A stretch of DNA of 64,000 nucleotides, from contig NC_081409.1 in assembly GCF_030272615.1 (NCBI RefSeq), forward strand, positions 619,303,255 through 619,367,254, written 5' to 3'. The notes beneath the pieces are model-generated. The model had not been told where the DNA came from. It searched no databases and saw only the letters and a program-made list of their open reading frames with translations. The stretch is from Cryptomeria japonica. Lineage: Eukaryota; Streptophyta; Pinopsida; Cupressales; Cupressaceae. A program made the translations under genes and the position numbers. Each line of letters begins with the position of its first letter. Position 1 is the first letter of the stretch. Positions 24,790 to 36,310 of the stretch are shown one piece after another.

Positions 24790-26520
24790 CCGTAGAGGGC
24801 TCCCTATGTATCAATATTGTACCATTTTTGTATGATGATGTAGACACCTGTGGGTGATTGTAGCCATATGATTTTGACATCATTGTATCATGACACTTTA
24901 TATATATATATGAGATGATTCATCTTTGTGGTAGCTATATGCATGTGTACCTATGTGATGAGATGCTCTTATGTGATGCTTATGATATGGATGCAAATAT
25001 GTATATGATGAAATATAATATTTTTTTCTTTTTGTTCTTTTATGCTTTATATGTGTATGCATGATGCAAATGTGAATGTATGTAATGCAGATGAATATGA
25101 TAATGCAAATGTAAATTGTGCTAACAGGTGTTGTGTGCAGGATGTGATGCAGTTGTGATATCTATATGTATGTATGAAATGCTTATATGTGGTAATGCAG
25201 GTGCAACTACATGAAATGCAAATGTTTTTGGTGTGTCATTATACTCAGTCATGTGATAGCAAGCTACGTGAAATTGAGAAGGACGATGGAAATCAATCAA
25301 GAAAGGGGGATGGAAGACAGAAGATATGAAAGTGAAAGAGCTTCTTGTGTGTTATCATCATTGAGCTTTATTATGGCAAGTAGGTTATGACAATCGAGGC
25401 ATATGTTCGACCCAGAAAGTCATTGTAACTGTTTGCATGGAGATAAGACAGTCACAAACAAGGAATGCCCCAGTTCATACTAGACTCACAGTGTCCTCAT
25501 ATCCTTGGACAAGTCATAGCATTACTAAGAGACAATCCACAGACAGCAAATACAAATAGGTGATGATACCCCATCCTCGCCTTTCTAGTCAAAGACATCC
25601 TGGAGATAGAATCTATAGTCAGAGACATCCTGAAAAAGCTAAAAGACATGTCACCAAAAGATAAAATCAAAAGAAAACCAAGACTCGACCCCAACATCAA
25701 CTGTAGTCCTCAAGTTTAGTGTCTCTTGTCACTTGTATAAGTTTTATCTGATTGTGGTCACAATGTTTACTTTCACAAAAAGGATAGATAGCACTGAACC
25801 ATAATGTTGTCTGAGTCTGTTGAAAGATTTGATTTGTTGAAGCCCATTGTTGCTACTGTGTCTCATCTGAAGCTGACTGAATCCATGAAACTGATACTTT
25901 ATTGCGGAGAAGATGGAACTTTATTTTGGATCTATGATGCAAATGTTGCTTTATTGTGGATTGTGTGCGGATAGATTGAAGGAAGCTAGAAGAAACTATA
26001 CTCCTCGAAACATGTGATGTTCTCAGTTCCACACCCATCACTAGATGTAGGATTTGCCTTAGCCACAAATAGGAGCTGATTTATTATGGATGGAAAGGGA
26101 GGTGAAAAGGGAGGTTTATTATGAATGGCTAACCAATCTTGTGTAGATCAATAACAAGACATGATGGGAATGGGTAAGTTTATTATGGATGAATAGGTTG
26201 TGAGTGTGTGCAAAGTGAAAGGATGAAAGTGAATCCTGAAGGAGGGAGGAGCAATGTCTCTACGCATGGCACTGGTGACCCAGTTTTCACCATGGTACTT
26301 GCCCAGAGCGCCACCGAAGTGGTTTTCATCATTGAAAGAAATTATTTCTCTTTACTTTTTTTGATTTTTCAATGTTTTTTGTGTCACAAGGCGCCTGTTT
26401 GCCAGGTTTTCACCAAGTAACAATTTTTTTTGTTTTATAATTTTTTTTTGTATTTTTGAATTTTTTTGATTTTTTTGTATTTTTTGAATTAGGATACTCT
26501 GAAGAGCTATGTGTAAAACC
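24790..26520. other. Non-coding 3' region of the Tat-like element
   Basis: No domain-bearing frame was found on either strand. It holds a short TA microsatellite (about 24899-24912), repeated ATG-rich TATGATG/GCAAATG strings (24950-25240), and a T-rich stretch (26425-26490). Such a long spacer between integrase and 3' LTR is a feature of Tat-lineage elements (established knowledge). Confidence 0.6.
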
Positions 26521-26745
26521 TGTGAAGGTGCATGTTGTTGATAGAATCCTCCAAAGGTTCACCTTCTGTAGTTGAGAGCTGATATGCCCTAGATACATAT
26601 GCTGCTGTAATGATGTAAGGACCAAGCCAATTTGGTTCGAACTTGCCCTTCTTCTCTCTCTCTTGCTGATTTTTGGGGTTTTCTCTGAGAACTAAGTCCC
26701 CTACCTCAAATGTGCAAGGGTTGACTTTGTGATTGTAGTTGTGTT
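26521..26745 (-). pseudogene. Integrase C-terminal (GPY/F) remnant of the Tat-like element
   Basis: The minus-strand frame continuing from 26744 after one stop reads HNYNHKVNPCTFEVGDLVLR, then GKFEPNWFGPYII, and ends NNMHLHRFYT before a TAG. This is the classic gypsy integrase tail (the VGDLVLR block followed by a GPY/F module). The integrase zinc finger and DDE core are absent upstream, so the region is a deletion remnant. Confidence 0.85.
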
Positions 26746-27481
26746 ATTCCTTGACTGAATGATGTGTAGCTCGAGTGACTATCTTCCTTGATGAAGAAAC
26801 TAAGATATAATTACTAGTGTGTGGACTACATAGGCCCGTATACATGTCACATAAAGAAGTTTGGGCATCCCTGATAACAAAGTCCTTTGAGGAAGCTCCA
26901 TTAAAGGTCCATGATGTATCACTAGAAGGGAATGGATGTGTGAAACAAGTGGATGAGTGATGAAGGCTTGTGATTGTGAAAAGAAGTGAGAGTAGGATAG
27001 CATGATGGAGACTTAGGATCAACAAGTATGCTTTTTTACTTGAAATTGTAGAATTTTTGCCCCCAGTTATTTTGATATTAGGGGAGATCAACTCTTGTTC
27101 CTTTTCTTTCATAGGATTTTTATCCTTGACTTTGATTTTTGTAGAGTCCAATAGCTTTTGATTTTGATTTGGACTAAAGGACTTTTCTTTATTATTGACT
27201 TTTAGATTTTTCTTTTCAAAGCTTGATTCTTGATCCCCAATGAGTAAGGGATTTTGTAATTTTTGTTGATCCAAGTCTGGAAGTGGAGTGGAAATGGAAT
27301 GAGTGGATGAAATGGTAAGGCTATGTGAGTTATCAAGAGGACTGGTGATACACTCAATAGATTCTTTGTTGGAACCACTCTTAGGACTATTGATATCAAG
27401 AGATGCTTGCACCACTAGAGGAGATTTGCATTCAGACTTAGTAGCCAAAACACTAGGTGGTTCACACCCAATTCCTTGCAA
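26744..27481 (-). CDS. 245-codon ORF of unknown function in the Tat-like element
   Basis: The open frame starts MQGIGCEPPSVLATK. Residues 1-145 are rich in Ser, Lys, Asn and Pro, of low complexity. Around residues 150-172 there is a hydrophobic stretch (AYLLILSLHHAILLSLLF) that could be a membrane segment or a chance result. The last part (about 200-245, ending THHSVKE) runs in frame into the integrase tail, so the 3' part probably derives from pol. I do not recognise the N-terminal part. It could be the fused remains of gag/pol left by the internal deletion, or a true element-specific protein. It is one of the few intact ORFs over 200 codons in the window. Confidence 0.4.
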   Translation of the reverse strand: MQGIGCEPPSVLATKSECKSPLVVQASLDINSPKSGSNKESIECITSPLDNSHSLTISSTHSISTPLPDLDQQKLQNPLLIGDQESSFEKKNLKVNNKEKSFSPNQNQKLLDSTKIKVKDKNPMKEKEQELISPNIKITGGKNSTISSKKAYLLILSLHHAILLSLLFTITSLHHSSTCFTHPFPSSDTSWTFNGASSKDFVIRDAQTSLCDMYTGLCSPHTSNYILVSSSRKIVTRATHHSVKE

Positions 27482-28936
27482 ATTATTTATAGATTGTTCT
27501 TGTAGACATAGTGTCGGTATGAACTAATCAGCACACGTTATCCATAGTTTTCACCATGAATACAATTGTTTATAGTGGTTCGGAAGAGGTGGGTTTTCCT
27601 CGCTACCACTTGGGTCATTCTCTTCTCACTAGTAGTCCTAATGACCACACAGGAAGACAGGCCCTCTAAAGATTAAACAAAAAGAGCCTATTGCTCAAGA
27701 CACAAAAGACAATGATTCAATTTTAGTGCACCAATTGAAGTGTTTGCTAGTCTATGAAAACAAGGCACACAATAAAAATCCAAAAACCCTTTCCAAGGAC
27801 CTGCAACAAATATTTATTAGTAGTTTGGATTGTTTGAAATAATCACCCCTTCCTGCAAGCACACAAGTTAGGTAAATTTTAGATCCAAAAGACTTTGTGA
27901 AATAGGGGCCTTCAACAATGCATTTTGTTGACCAATTCAAAGATCTGATTCATCATTAAAAAAAAAACAACTATAAAATTTCAAGAGATTTCCATAAATG
28001 TAAGAAAATACAAAAAATTTGCTAATTTGCTCCAAAAATTAATTTTTTATGAAAAATCATAAAAAATTCATATAAAATGCAAAATCAATCCAAAAAATCT
28101 AAAATTTTTACTAGAGAGTCCTAATGGTCTTCTAAACCTCTATAAAAAAATTCTGCAACAAATCTTAGCAGTTTGTTAGATATGACTAAAATAATGCAAA
28201 ACCCTAATTTTCAAAGATCTGGTTTTTAAGGAATAATTTTGCATCAAATTTAAAATAAAAAAGAATAGATCCTATTTATAATTCTGAGAGATTTCCAAAA
28301 GTGTAAGAAAATTTGAAAAATTCACTAATTTTCTCTCAAAATTAATTTTTTATGAAAAATCATAAAAAATTCATATAAATTTACAAAATGATCCAAATAA
28401 TTTGAAATTTTTACTAAATATTTATGATACTTTTCCTGACCTGCATAAAAAATTTTATGTCAAAATTCTAAGCCGTTTGTGAGATATGATCAAAATAATA
28501 AAAACCCTTAATTTTTAAAGATCCGATTTTTAGGGAAATATTTTGCATCAAAATTAAAATCACAAAGAACAGATCCTATGTATAATTATGAGAGATTTCC
28601 ACAAATGTAAGAAAATCTAAAAAATTCTCTCATTTTCTCTCAAAATTAATTTTTTATGAAAAATCATAAAAAATTCATAGAAAATGAAAATATGCTCAAA
28701 CAATTCTAAATGTTGTATTGAGAGCTCCTAATACTTTCTTCAACCTGCAAAAAAAATTTGGTGCAAAAATTTCTATCCGTTTGTGAGATATGATCGAATC
28801 TCTCCAAGATCTTGATTTTGTGTCCAAAACCCTAGCTGCACAAGATTATTCTCCAAATTGTTTTACAAAACAACAATATAGGGTTAGAAAAATCTGCAAA
28901 AAAAAACAAACAAACATAGATCTCACAAAAATCCGT
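27482..28936 (-). other. Untranslated leader of the Tat-like element
   Basis: This lies between the primer site and the first ORF on the minus strand. No gag domain is visible. It contains the 304-bp tandem repeat (27985-28800) and, at 27500-27700, a more GC-rich block without an assigned role. Confidence 0.6.
27985..28800. repeat. About 304-bp tandem repeat, 2.7 copies
   Basis: Units start at GAGATTTCC at 27985, 28288 and 28592 (spacing 303 and 304). Each has the block TTAATTTTTTATGAAAAATC followed by ATAAAAAATTCATA, then a block with (G/T)TTTGT(T/G)AGATATGA. The third copy is partial. Extremely AT-rich. Confidence 0.88.
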
Positions 28937-28957
28937 GTCCCACGGGGCGTTCCAAAA
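28934..28957 (-). other. Primer-binding-site-like sequence of the Tat-like element
   Basis: The minus strand reads TTTTGGAACGCCCCGTGGGA directly after the LTR. Position and shape match the TTTTGGC-type sites of Tat/Athila elements, not the tRNA-Met site used by the other elements here. The priming tRNA is not assigned. Confidence 0.6.
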
Positions 28958-29726
28958 TGTATATGGTGAAAATGGATAACAATAATAACAATATTGAAAG
29001 GCTAAATGAATTCAACCACAAAAACCTAGCCTAACAACAACAAAGATCCACCATAACATATGAAGATTACCTAAGACAATGCAAATCAAATGAAATCACA
29101 AAGATTATACCATCACATGTCCAATAGGGTTTGGATCTCCATTCTTCCTATCTCCATTGATCTTGTTTGATGTATTTGCTCTCAGATTTTATGTGCACAA
29201 GAGCTCAACAAAGAACAGAATGTGGTTGCAAGTAGGATCGCATATGCCAAGTAGTCAATTGATCAAGTAGTTAGGGTTTGATAATGAAGGAAGCATCTCC
29301 TTATATAGAAGATACTATATGAAATGGAGGGATAAGATTGAGAGGTGTAAAAGGAGGTCAGCTATGATTAGAGGGTAGGTAAAAGAAATAATAAAATAAT
29401 GAAAGGGGTAGGTAGTGTATGAATTAAGAGATGAATGACATGTGTCATGGGTAGAAAAGGTTAATGAATTAATTAAATAAATAAAAATTTATTTAATTAA
29501 TAGAAGGAGGGAGATCAATTAAATAAATAAGATATTTATTTAATTTAGGAAAAGGATAATTTAAATAAATAAATGTATTTATTTAAATGAGAAATAAGGC
29601 TAGAAGAGGATAAATGAATTAATTAAATAAATAAAGATTTATAATAATTAATAGAAGAATTAAGCTTAGATAATTAAATAAATAAAATATTTATTTAATT
29701 AGACTGGACAATTTTGGGTGTCTACA
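28958..29726 (-). repeat. Tat-like element 5' LTR (769 bp)
   Basis: It is the partner of 22511-23278, ending GGGTGTCTACA, followed by GGCAT (29727-29731). On the minus strand it starts TGTAGACACCC. Confidence 0.93.
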
Positions 29727-29731
29727 GGCAT

Positions 29732-30441
29732 TAAGTGTTGTTATCAGATCAGTATATTACCTATTGACTTCTAACCATTTCAACAGTTGGAAAATCCCTT
29801 TACCGAGTAGCTTTAATAGGGTTTTTGTAAATCCTTTAACAGGGTGACTCAAAATCATTGAGTTCTTCAAATCCTCTTACAAGGTAAGATTTAACAAGGT
29901 TTTAACCTCTAACCGGGTATCTAGCCATCCCTTAACCGGGTGATCCCTAATAGGATCGGTTCCTAGCAGAACCTGTTGTAAAGTCCTTAAACGAACTAGG
30001 CTCCTAACAAAGCGAACTTCAAAAGAGTTCAAGAATAACTTGTGGGTATTCATCTCCACCATGGTTTTTCCCAGTTGGGTTTCCATGTGAAAAATCAGTG
30101 TGTTATGTGTGATGCTTTTTCATGTGATGTTTTAGTGTTTTCTGTTAAGCGGTAATGCAAGCTAATTGAATGGTCATTGTATTTCTGATGTATTACTTGC
30201 TTAAGCATATGGGTGAAGTTGAGATGAGATATTAGGTTTTGAGAAGATCCTGATGTTACCGGTTTATATCTTTTACAACCATACTATGTTTTACCGGTAG
30301 CGCCTTCATTTAGATTGGTGATATTGTTTACCAGTTAGTGTAGTCTTTGCAGTTTAAGTTGTTTAAGAAGTTTTTGTCCACAATGATTCACCCTCCCCTC
30401 TCAATATCTGTTGGGTATTTATTGTTCATCATTATTCATCA
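29732..30441 (+). repeat. Copia-B 5' LTR, second fragment
   Basis: It continues 21756-22510 (net 1,465 bp) and matches 35605-36310. It ends with CACCCTCCCCTCTCAATATC, then ATTATTCATCA. Confidence 0.95.
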
Positions 30442-30443
30442 AT

Positions 30444-30455
30444 TGGTATCAGAGC
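30444..30455 (+). other. Primer binding site of Copia-B
   Basis: TGGTATCAGAGC, a perfect initiator tRNA-Met site, two bases after the LTR. Confidence 0.95.
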
Positions 30456-30512
30456 ATCCTCTAGGTCCTCTGTGTTATAAGCTTAACTGCTTGAGGAAAA
30501 GATCCTATTCTA

Positions 30513-33500
30513 ATGATGAAGAGGGAAGTTCCTAAGTTTAGCAGAGATAACTTTAAGATATGGAAGGACAGAATGAAGATATATATTAAAAGCATGGGTG
30601 CTCAACACTGGAACTATGCTAAGAATACTTATCTTTTCCCTACCCATACTCTCACCGATGATCAAAGAAGATAAATTTAGGAGAATGGGCAAGTCATGCA
30701 AGCTCTTATCAGCACTCTATCTAATATTGAGTTCATAGATGTTCAAGATAAAGACAATCCCAAAGATGTATGGGATACTTTGGAGACTATCTATGGTGGT
30801 GATGAGCATGTGAAGCAAGCTAAGGAAGAGAGCCTTAGGGGAAAATTTGAAGACATGCAGATGGTTGAAGGACAGACCATTCAATAATATGGCATAAGAA
30901 TTAAAACTATTGTAGGAGACATCAAGAGTGTAGGAGGCAAAATAGACGATCGCACCATTGTTAGCACAGTTTTGAGATCCTTATTACCAGTCTATGCAAT
31001 AAGGGTTGCTGCTATTCAGGAGTTGAGATCTATTAACAAGACAAAGGTATCCCTTGACTCTATCATTGCTAAGTTGATCACATGTGAGCTAAAGATTTAT
31101 GATGGAAGTGTTCAGAAGACTAAATCAGCTTTTAGAGAATCTACTGCACTATCTAGAAAGGGAAAAGAGGTTGGTACCAGCTATGAACCCAGACAAAGTA
31201 GGGATATGGATGATGAGGAGATCCTGATGGAGTTGGAAGCTCTTCTTGCCAAGAGACTTCCTAAGGGAACTAGAAAATACAAAGGTAAGCTCCCTTTGAA
31301 ATGTTTTTCTTGCAATAGGATAGGACACATTGCTGTCAACTTTCCCAACAATGATAATAAGGAAAAACCAGAGAAGTTTAAAAAGTTCAAAGGAGGAAAT
31401 AGGAGAAACTGTCTTGTTGCAGTTGATGAAGGTGTCACTGATGATGAATCAGAAGATGAAGAAAGAAAAGACATAGTGTTTGTAGTCATTAAGGAAGATG
31501 TGTTAGACAAGAAGGCTCTTGTCTCCCACTTTGATAATTCTAATGAGTGGATTATTGATAGTGGATGTTCTCACCACATGACTGGTGGCCAGAGGAAGTT
31601 TTTGTCTCTGGAAGAGTATGATGGAGGTGTAGTACGATTTGGTAATGATGCACCATGTATGGTAAAAGGAAAAGGGTCCATCTCTCTAAATGGAAAAACC
31701 AGTGTTGATAATGTGTATTGGGTAGAAGGTCTTAGGCATAACCTTTTGAGTATTACCCAGCTAAATGATAAAGGACTCACTCTGGAATTCAAAGATGGAG
31801 TGTGCAAAATAAAATGAAAGAGTGGTGAACTAATACCACTGATATGCAAACCAAAGGTAACTTATTTCAGTTAAATACAAATATCAGTCAATGTCTAATG
31901 GCTAAGTTTGATGACAGTTGGATATGGCATAGGAGACTCTGATATATAAATTTTGATAATATTGTGAAGGCCCATAAGATCAAGGCAGTTAGAGGATTAC
32001 TTGTGCTGAACAAACCGAAGAATCCTTTGTGTAGAGAATATCAACTGGGGAAAATGTCTTCCTCAACCTTCAAAGGTAAATCTTTCACAACAGATAATTT
32101 ACTTGATCTTGTGCATACTGATTTGTGTGGTCCTATGAAAACTAGGAGTGTTCAGGGAGATAGGTACTTTATGATTCTTACTGGTGAATGCTCAAGAATG
32201 ATGTGGGTCACATTCTTGAAAGACAAGTCTAAAGCTTTTGGAAAGTTTAAAGCCTTTAGAGCACTAGTTGAAAAGGAAAGTGGTAAGAGGATTAAAAGCC
32301 TTAGAACTGACCAAGGAGGTGAGTTCACTTCTGGTGAATTCAATAAGTACTATGAAGAGAATGACATCAAGAGGCAACTATCTGGCCCCTAGACTCCACA
32401 ACAGAATGGTCTAGTAGAGAGGAACAACTGGATTATAGTTGAAGATGCCAGAACTATGTTGATTCAAGTGAAGGTTGCTCACACTTTTTGGAGAGAAGAG
32501 GTGAGCACTACAGTCTACACTATGAACCGAGTACTCATCAAGAAAGGTAAGGATAAAACTCCTTATGAGTATTGGATCGGTAAGACTCTAGTAGTAAGAT
32601 ATTTTAGAGTGTTTGGTAGCAAGTGTTATATCAAGAGAAGTGAATACCAGAGCAAGTTTGATGTAAAATGTGATGAGGGAATATTCCTAGGGTATTCCAC
32701 CAAGAGAAAAGATCTCAAGTATTTTAATAATAGGACTCAGATAATTGCTGAAAGTATCAATGTTAGATTTGATGAAACTTCTGAGAAACCTAAGGAAACC
32801 GATAGCGAGCGAGCGATAGATGAACCAGATGTAACCTTCTAGGAACCAGTTGCAAAAAAACCAAGTACAAGTAACAGTGCTCCTACACCAATAGATGCCG
32901 ATGAAGATGAGGATGAAGTGGAAAAGAAAGAGGAATTAGTTAAGGTCATTCCTAGGTATGTAAATTTGCATCATGATCCAAAGCAGATCATAGTGGATAA
33001 GGATGCAGGAATACTTACAAGAAGAAAGGTTAGAGAGAATTCTTGCATGATTTCTAAATTGGAGCCCAAAACATTTAAAGAGGCACACAAAGATGAAGAT
33101 TGGATTAAGGCTATGGAAGAGGAACTTGACCAGATAGAAAAGAATGATACATGGTCTTTGGTACCCAGACCTGAGAACAAAAATGTTATTAGCACCAAAT
33201 GGGTTTTTAGAAACAAGCTGGATGAAGATGGCACAGTGGTAAGAAACAAAGAAAGATTGGTATATAAGGGATATGCTCAAGAAGAAGGAGAAGACTATGG
33301 AGAAACCTTTGCTCCAATAGCTAGATTGGAAGGAGTTTGAATGTTACTTGCATATGCAACCTTCAAGGGATTCAAAGTGTATCAGATGGATGTGAAATTT
33401 GCATTCCTGAATGGAATACTTGAAGAGGAAGTGTATATAGAGAAACCAGATGGGTTTGCCCTATCAGAAGACAATAATATGGTGTGTAGGCTATATAAAG

Positions 33501-34597
33501 CCTTGTATGGATTGAAGCAAGCACCTAGAGCATGGTATGAACATTTAAACTCCCATCTTGTGAAGATTGGATTTGAAAGAACAAGTGAAGATAACAATAT
33601 CTATCTGAAGATAGAAGGATATCAGATTCTGATTTGTGAAGTGTTTGTTGATGATATAATTTTTGGTGGAGATGACAAGATGAGCCATGTATTTGCAGAT
33701 GAAATGAAGAAGGAATTTGAGATGTCACTAATCAGAGAGATTAAGTTCTTCATTGGACTATAGATTCAACAAATGAAGGATGGTATCTTTATCACTCAGT
33801 CCAAGTATGTCAAAGAGGTGTTGAAGACATTTGGCATGGAAGATAGCAAACCGGTTGGTTCACCGATGATGACCAATTATAAATTATCAAAAGAAGATGA
33901 CTTAGCGTTGGTGAATGAGAAGGAATATCGGTCAATGATTGGTAAGTTGCACTATGTAATACACAACAGATCGGACATTGCACATGTAGTGGGCATTGCT
34001 ACACGTTTCCAGAAAAGTCCAAGAGAATCCCACTTGGTAGTAGTCAAGCGGATTCTTAGATATCTGAAGGGAACTATAGATTATGGATTGTTGTATCCAT
34101 ACAATAATGATTTCAATCTCAAAGTGTTTACTGATGCTGATTAGGCTGGTAATGTGGATGACTGGAAGAGCACAACCAGTGGTGCATTCTTTCTCGGTGG
34201 TAGACTAGTCTCATAGATGAGAAAGAAGAAAAGTTGTATCTCTCAGTCCACAATAGAAGTAGAATATGTAGCAACATTTATGAACTGCACTCAGACAATT
34301 TGGATGAAGCATGTATTAAGTGGTTTCAAAGTCCCTGTATCTGAATCAGTGAGTATATTTTGTGATAACACAAGTACAATTAATATTTCCAAGAATCCGG
34401 TATTGCATGCTAGAACCAAGCACTTCGAGCTCAAGTATCATTTCTTGAGGGAGAAAGTTCATAACAAAGAGGTTGTATTAGAACATGTTTCTAGTAAAGA
34501 GCAATTAGCAGATATATTCACCAAGCCTCTACTGAGGGCTACATTTACCTATTTAAGAGGTGCATTAGGGGTGTTGCCCCTTCAAGAGGTGAACTAA
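30513..34597 (+). pseudogene. Copia-B gag-pol polyprotein, disabled
   Basis: The ATG at 30513 (MMKREVPKFS) opens gag in one frame to 31817, with stops near 30671, 30677 and 30885. It has UBN2-type gag, then the zinc knuckle CFSCNRIGHIAVNF (last Cys lost) at about 31300-31345, and protease EWIIDSGCSHHM (about 31545-31580). A frameshift after 31815 moves pol to another frame (31964-34597). Integrase has LVHTDLCGP, RTDQGGEF and PQQNGLVERN. RT shows YQMDVKFAFLNG and catalytic FVDDIIFGGDD (about 33643-33675). RNase H ends with STINISKNPVLHARTKHFEL and QLADIFTKPL. About six in-frame stops fall in pol, mostly TAG. The domain order gag-PR-IN-RT-RH is standard copia. Confidence 0.94.
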
Positions 34598-34834
34598 AGG
34601 TATGTGCTCCACATCAGTTAGGTATTGCATTGTCAAATCTTTTTTGGGATTGATGCATTGAAGGATTCTACTCCTCAGGGGGAGTAGCATAGTAAATCAT
34701 GGATGTTTGTGCCTCCACTTTGGCATTGTTGTCAACGGGGGAGAAGATGAGAAGAAAAGAAGATATCTGCAGTATTGAAGACATATTATATGAAAGAAGA
34801 TGTAGAGATATCTTTATGTATTGTCATCAATGCC
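34598..34834 (+). other. Copia-B 3' untranslated region
   Basis: This short spacer runs between the pol stop and the polypurine tract. It contains two GGGGGAG strings before the real tract, one near 34680 (CAGGGGGAGTAGCAT) and one near 34738 (GGGGGAGAAGATG); Copia-A has related strings near 6220-6290. Confidence 0.6.
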
Positions 34835-34846
34835 AAAGGGGGAGAT
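34835..34846 (+). other. Copia-B polypurine tract
   Basis: AAAGGGGGAGAT lies immediately before the 3' LTR start TGTTGGC. Confidence 0.92.
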
Positions 34847-36310
34847 TGTTGGCATATGTGTAGAGTTTAATGACATGATGGGATTGTATGTTGTCGTTGA
34901 TGTCAATATGCTGAAGTATGAACCAGTATATTGAAGTAAGAAAATTGGCAAGTGAACCGGTATGACAGTATGAACCGATATATGCAAAAAGTGAACTGGT
35001 ATGTTGGAGTGTGAACTGGTTTATGCAAAGTTTGTATTGGGGTTTCATTTGATATCACTATCGGTTGGTAGTCTCAGCTTCAGGGTTTCCGATTGATGCA
35101 TTCCAAGTTTGTGTGATTTGACCAACGACATCTTGTGATGAGTTAGCATTGAAATGAATATTAGATCATGTTGCCAAGTCATCCTTGTGCACATGAAGGA
35201 TCTCCTTGAGGGTCTTGCATGAAGAAGATTGATTCTATCTACCTCGGGAATGTGCAAAATCTTAGTAAATGATGGAGAGAGTGTGATGGGTTATCAGCTT
35301 CCAGAAGCGGTGAAGAATGCATGATGGAGAACATCTTGAGATTTGTTCAAGATCATTTTACCCTATGTAATGTGTTTAAACGGCCAAGATTGGACCGACT
35401 GTATTGTTAACATAGATGCTTAGGGTTTTAGGTTTTGGCCGGTGACCTAATTGTTGTCTATAAGGCCGATGATGATTTTCATTTGAATTTGTTAGCAAAT
35501 GAATGTATGTGAGGTGATTCTTGCCAAACCAAAGGAGTAAGTAGAGATCTGCAGAGTGTGACTACAGATGTAAAGAAACCAAAGTGGATCTACCTTGGCA
35601 TTAAGTGTTGTTATCAAATTAGTGTATTACCTGTTGACTTCTAACCATTTCAATAGTTGGAAATTCCCTTTACTGGGTAGCTTTAATAGGCTTTTTGTAA
35701 ATCTTTTAGCAGGGTGACTCAAAATCATTGAGTTCTTCAAATCCTCTTACAAGGTAACCTTTAATAGGGATTTAACCTCTAACCAAGTATCTAGCCATCC
35801 CTTAACCAGGTGATCCCTAGCGGGATCGCTTCCTAGCAGAACCTATTGTAAAGTCTTTAACTGGACTAGGCTCCTAACAGATCGAACTTCAAAAGAGTTC
35901 AAGAACAACTTGTGGGTATTCATCCCCACCATGGTTTTTCCCAGTTGGGTTTCCATGTGAAAAATCAGTGTGTTATGTGTGATGCTTTTTCATGTGATGT
36001 TTTAGTATTTTCTGTTAAGTGGTAATGCAAGCTGATTCAATGGTCATTATATTTCTTATGTATTACTTGCTTAAGAATATGAGTGAAGTTGAGATGAGAT
36101 ATTAGGTTTTGAGAAAATCTAGATGTTAACGGTTTATGTTTTTTACAGTCATACTATGTTTTATCGGTAGTGCCTTGATTTAGAATGGTGATATTGTTTA
36201 CCAGTTAGTGTAGTCTTTGCAGTTTAATTTGTTTAAGAAGTTTTTGTCCATACTGATTCACCCCCTCTCTTAGTATCTGTTGGGTATTTACTATTCATCA
36301 TTATTCATCA
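34847..36310 (+). repeat. Copia-B 3' LTR (1,464 bp)
   Basis: It is an intact partner of the split 5' LTR, equal in length to within one base. It shows the empty site of the Tat-like element (CTTGGCATTAAGTG at about 35596). It ends with the conserved CACCCCCTCTCTTAGTATC block and ATTATTCATCA, then CACTT. Confidence 0.95.

Larger units (their letters stand above)
22511..29726 (-). mobile_element. Non-autonomous Tat-like gypsy element with antisense PMD ORF
   Basis: LTRs 22511-23278 and 28958-29726 are close to identical, and perfect GGCAT duplications flank them. On the minus strand the element opens TGTAGACACCC, has a primer-site-like TTTTGGAACGCCCC right after the 5' LTR, and a polypurine tract (AAAGAGGGGCAAAA) right before the 3' LTR. 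The only pol remnant is the C-terminal end of integrase (about 26521-26745); protease, RT, RNase H and the integrase core are missing. A long region downstream holds an antisense plant mobile domain ORF. The low LTR divergence makes it the youngest datable insertion here. It would need enzymes in trans. Confidence 0.88.
21756..36310 (+). mobile_element. Copia-B: full-length copia retrotransposon, split by a Tat-like element
   Basis: The ends are TGTTGGCATATG and ATTATTCATCA with identical CACTT duplications at 21751-21755 and 36311-36315. Net length without the nested element is about 7.3 kb. The order is 5' LTR (in two pieces), primer site 30444, gag-pol 30513-34597, polypurine tract 34835, 3' LTR 34847-36310. 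Gag-pol is closely related to that of Copia-A. It sits in Gypsy-1 integrase, so it is younger than Gypsy-1. Confidence 0.95.

Noticed and set aside
26425-26500. T-run as a terminator or poly(A) tail of a LINE
   Set aside because: No LINE sequence or duplication next to it; it is inside the Tat-like element's 3' region.
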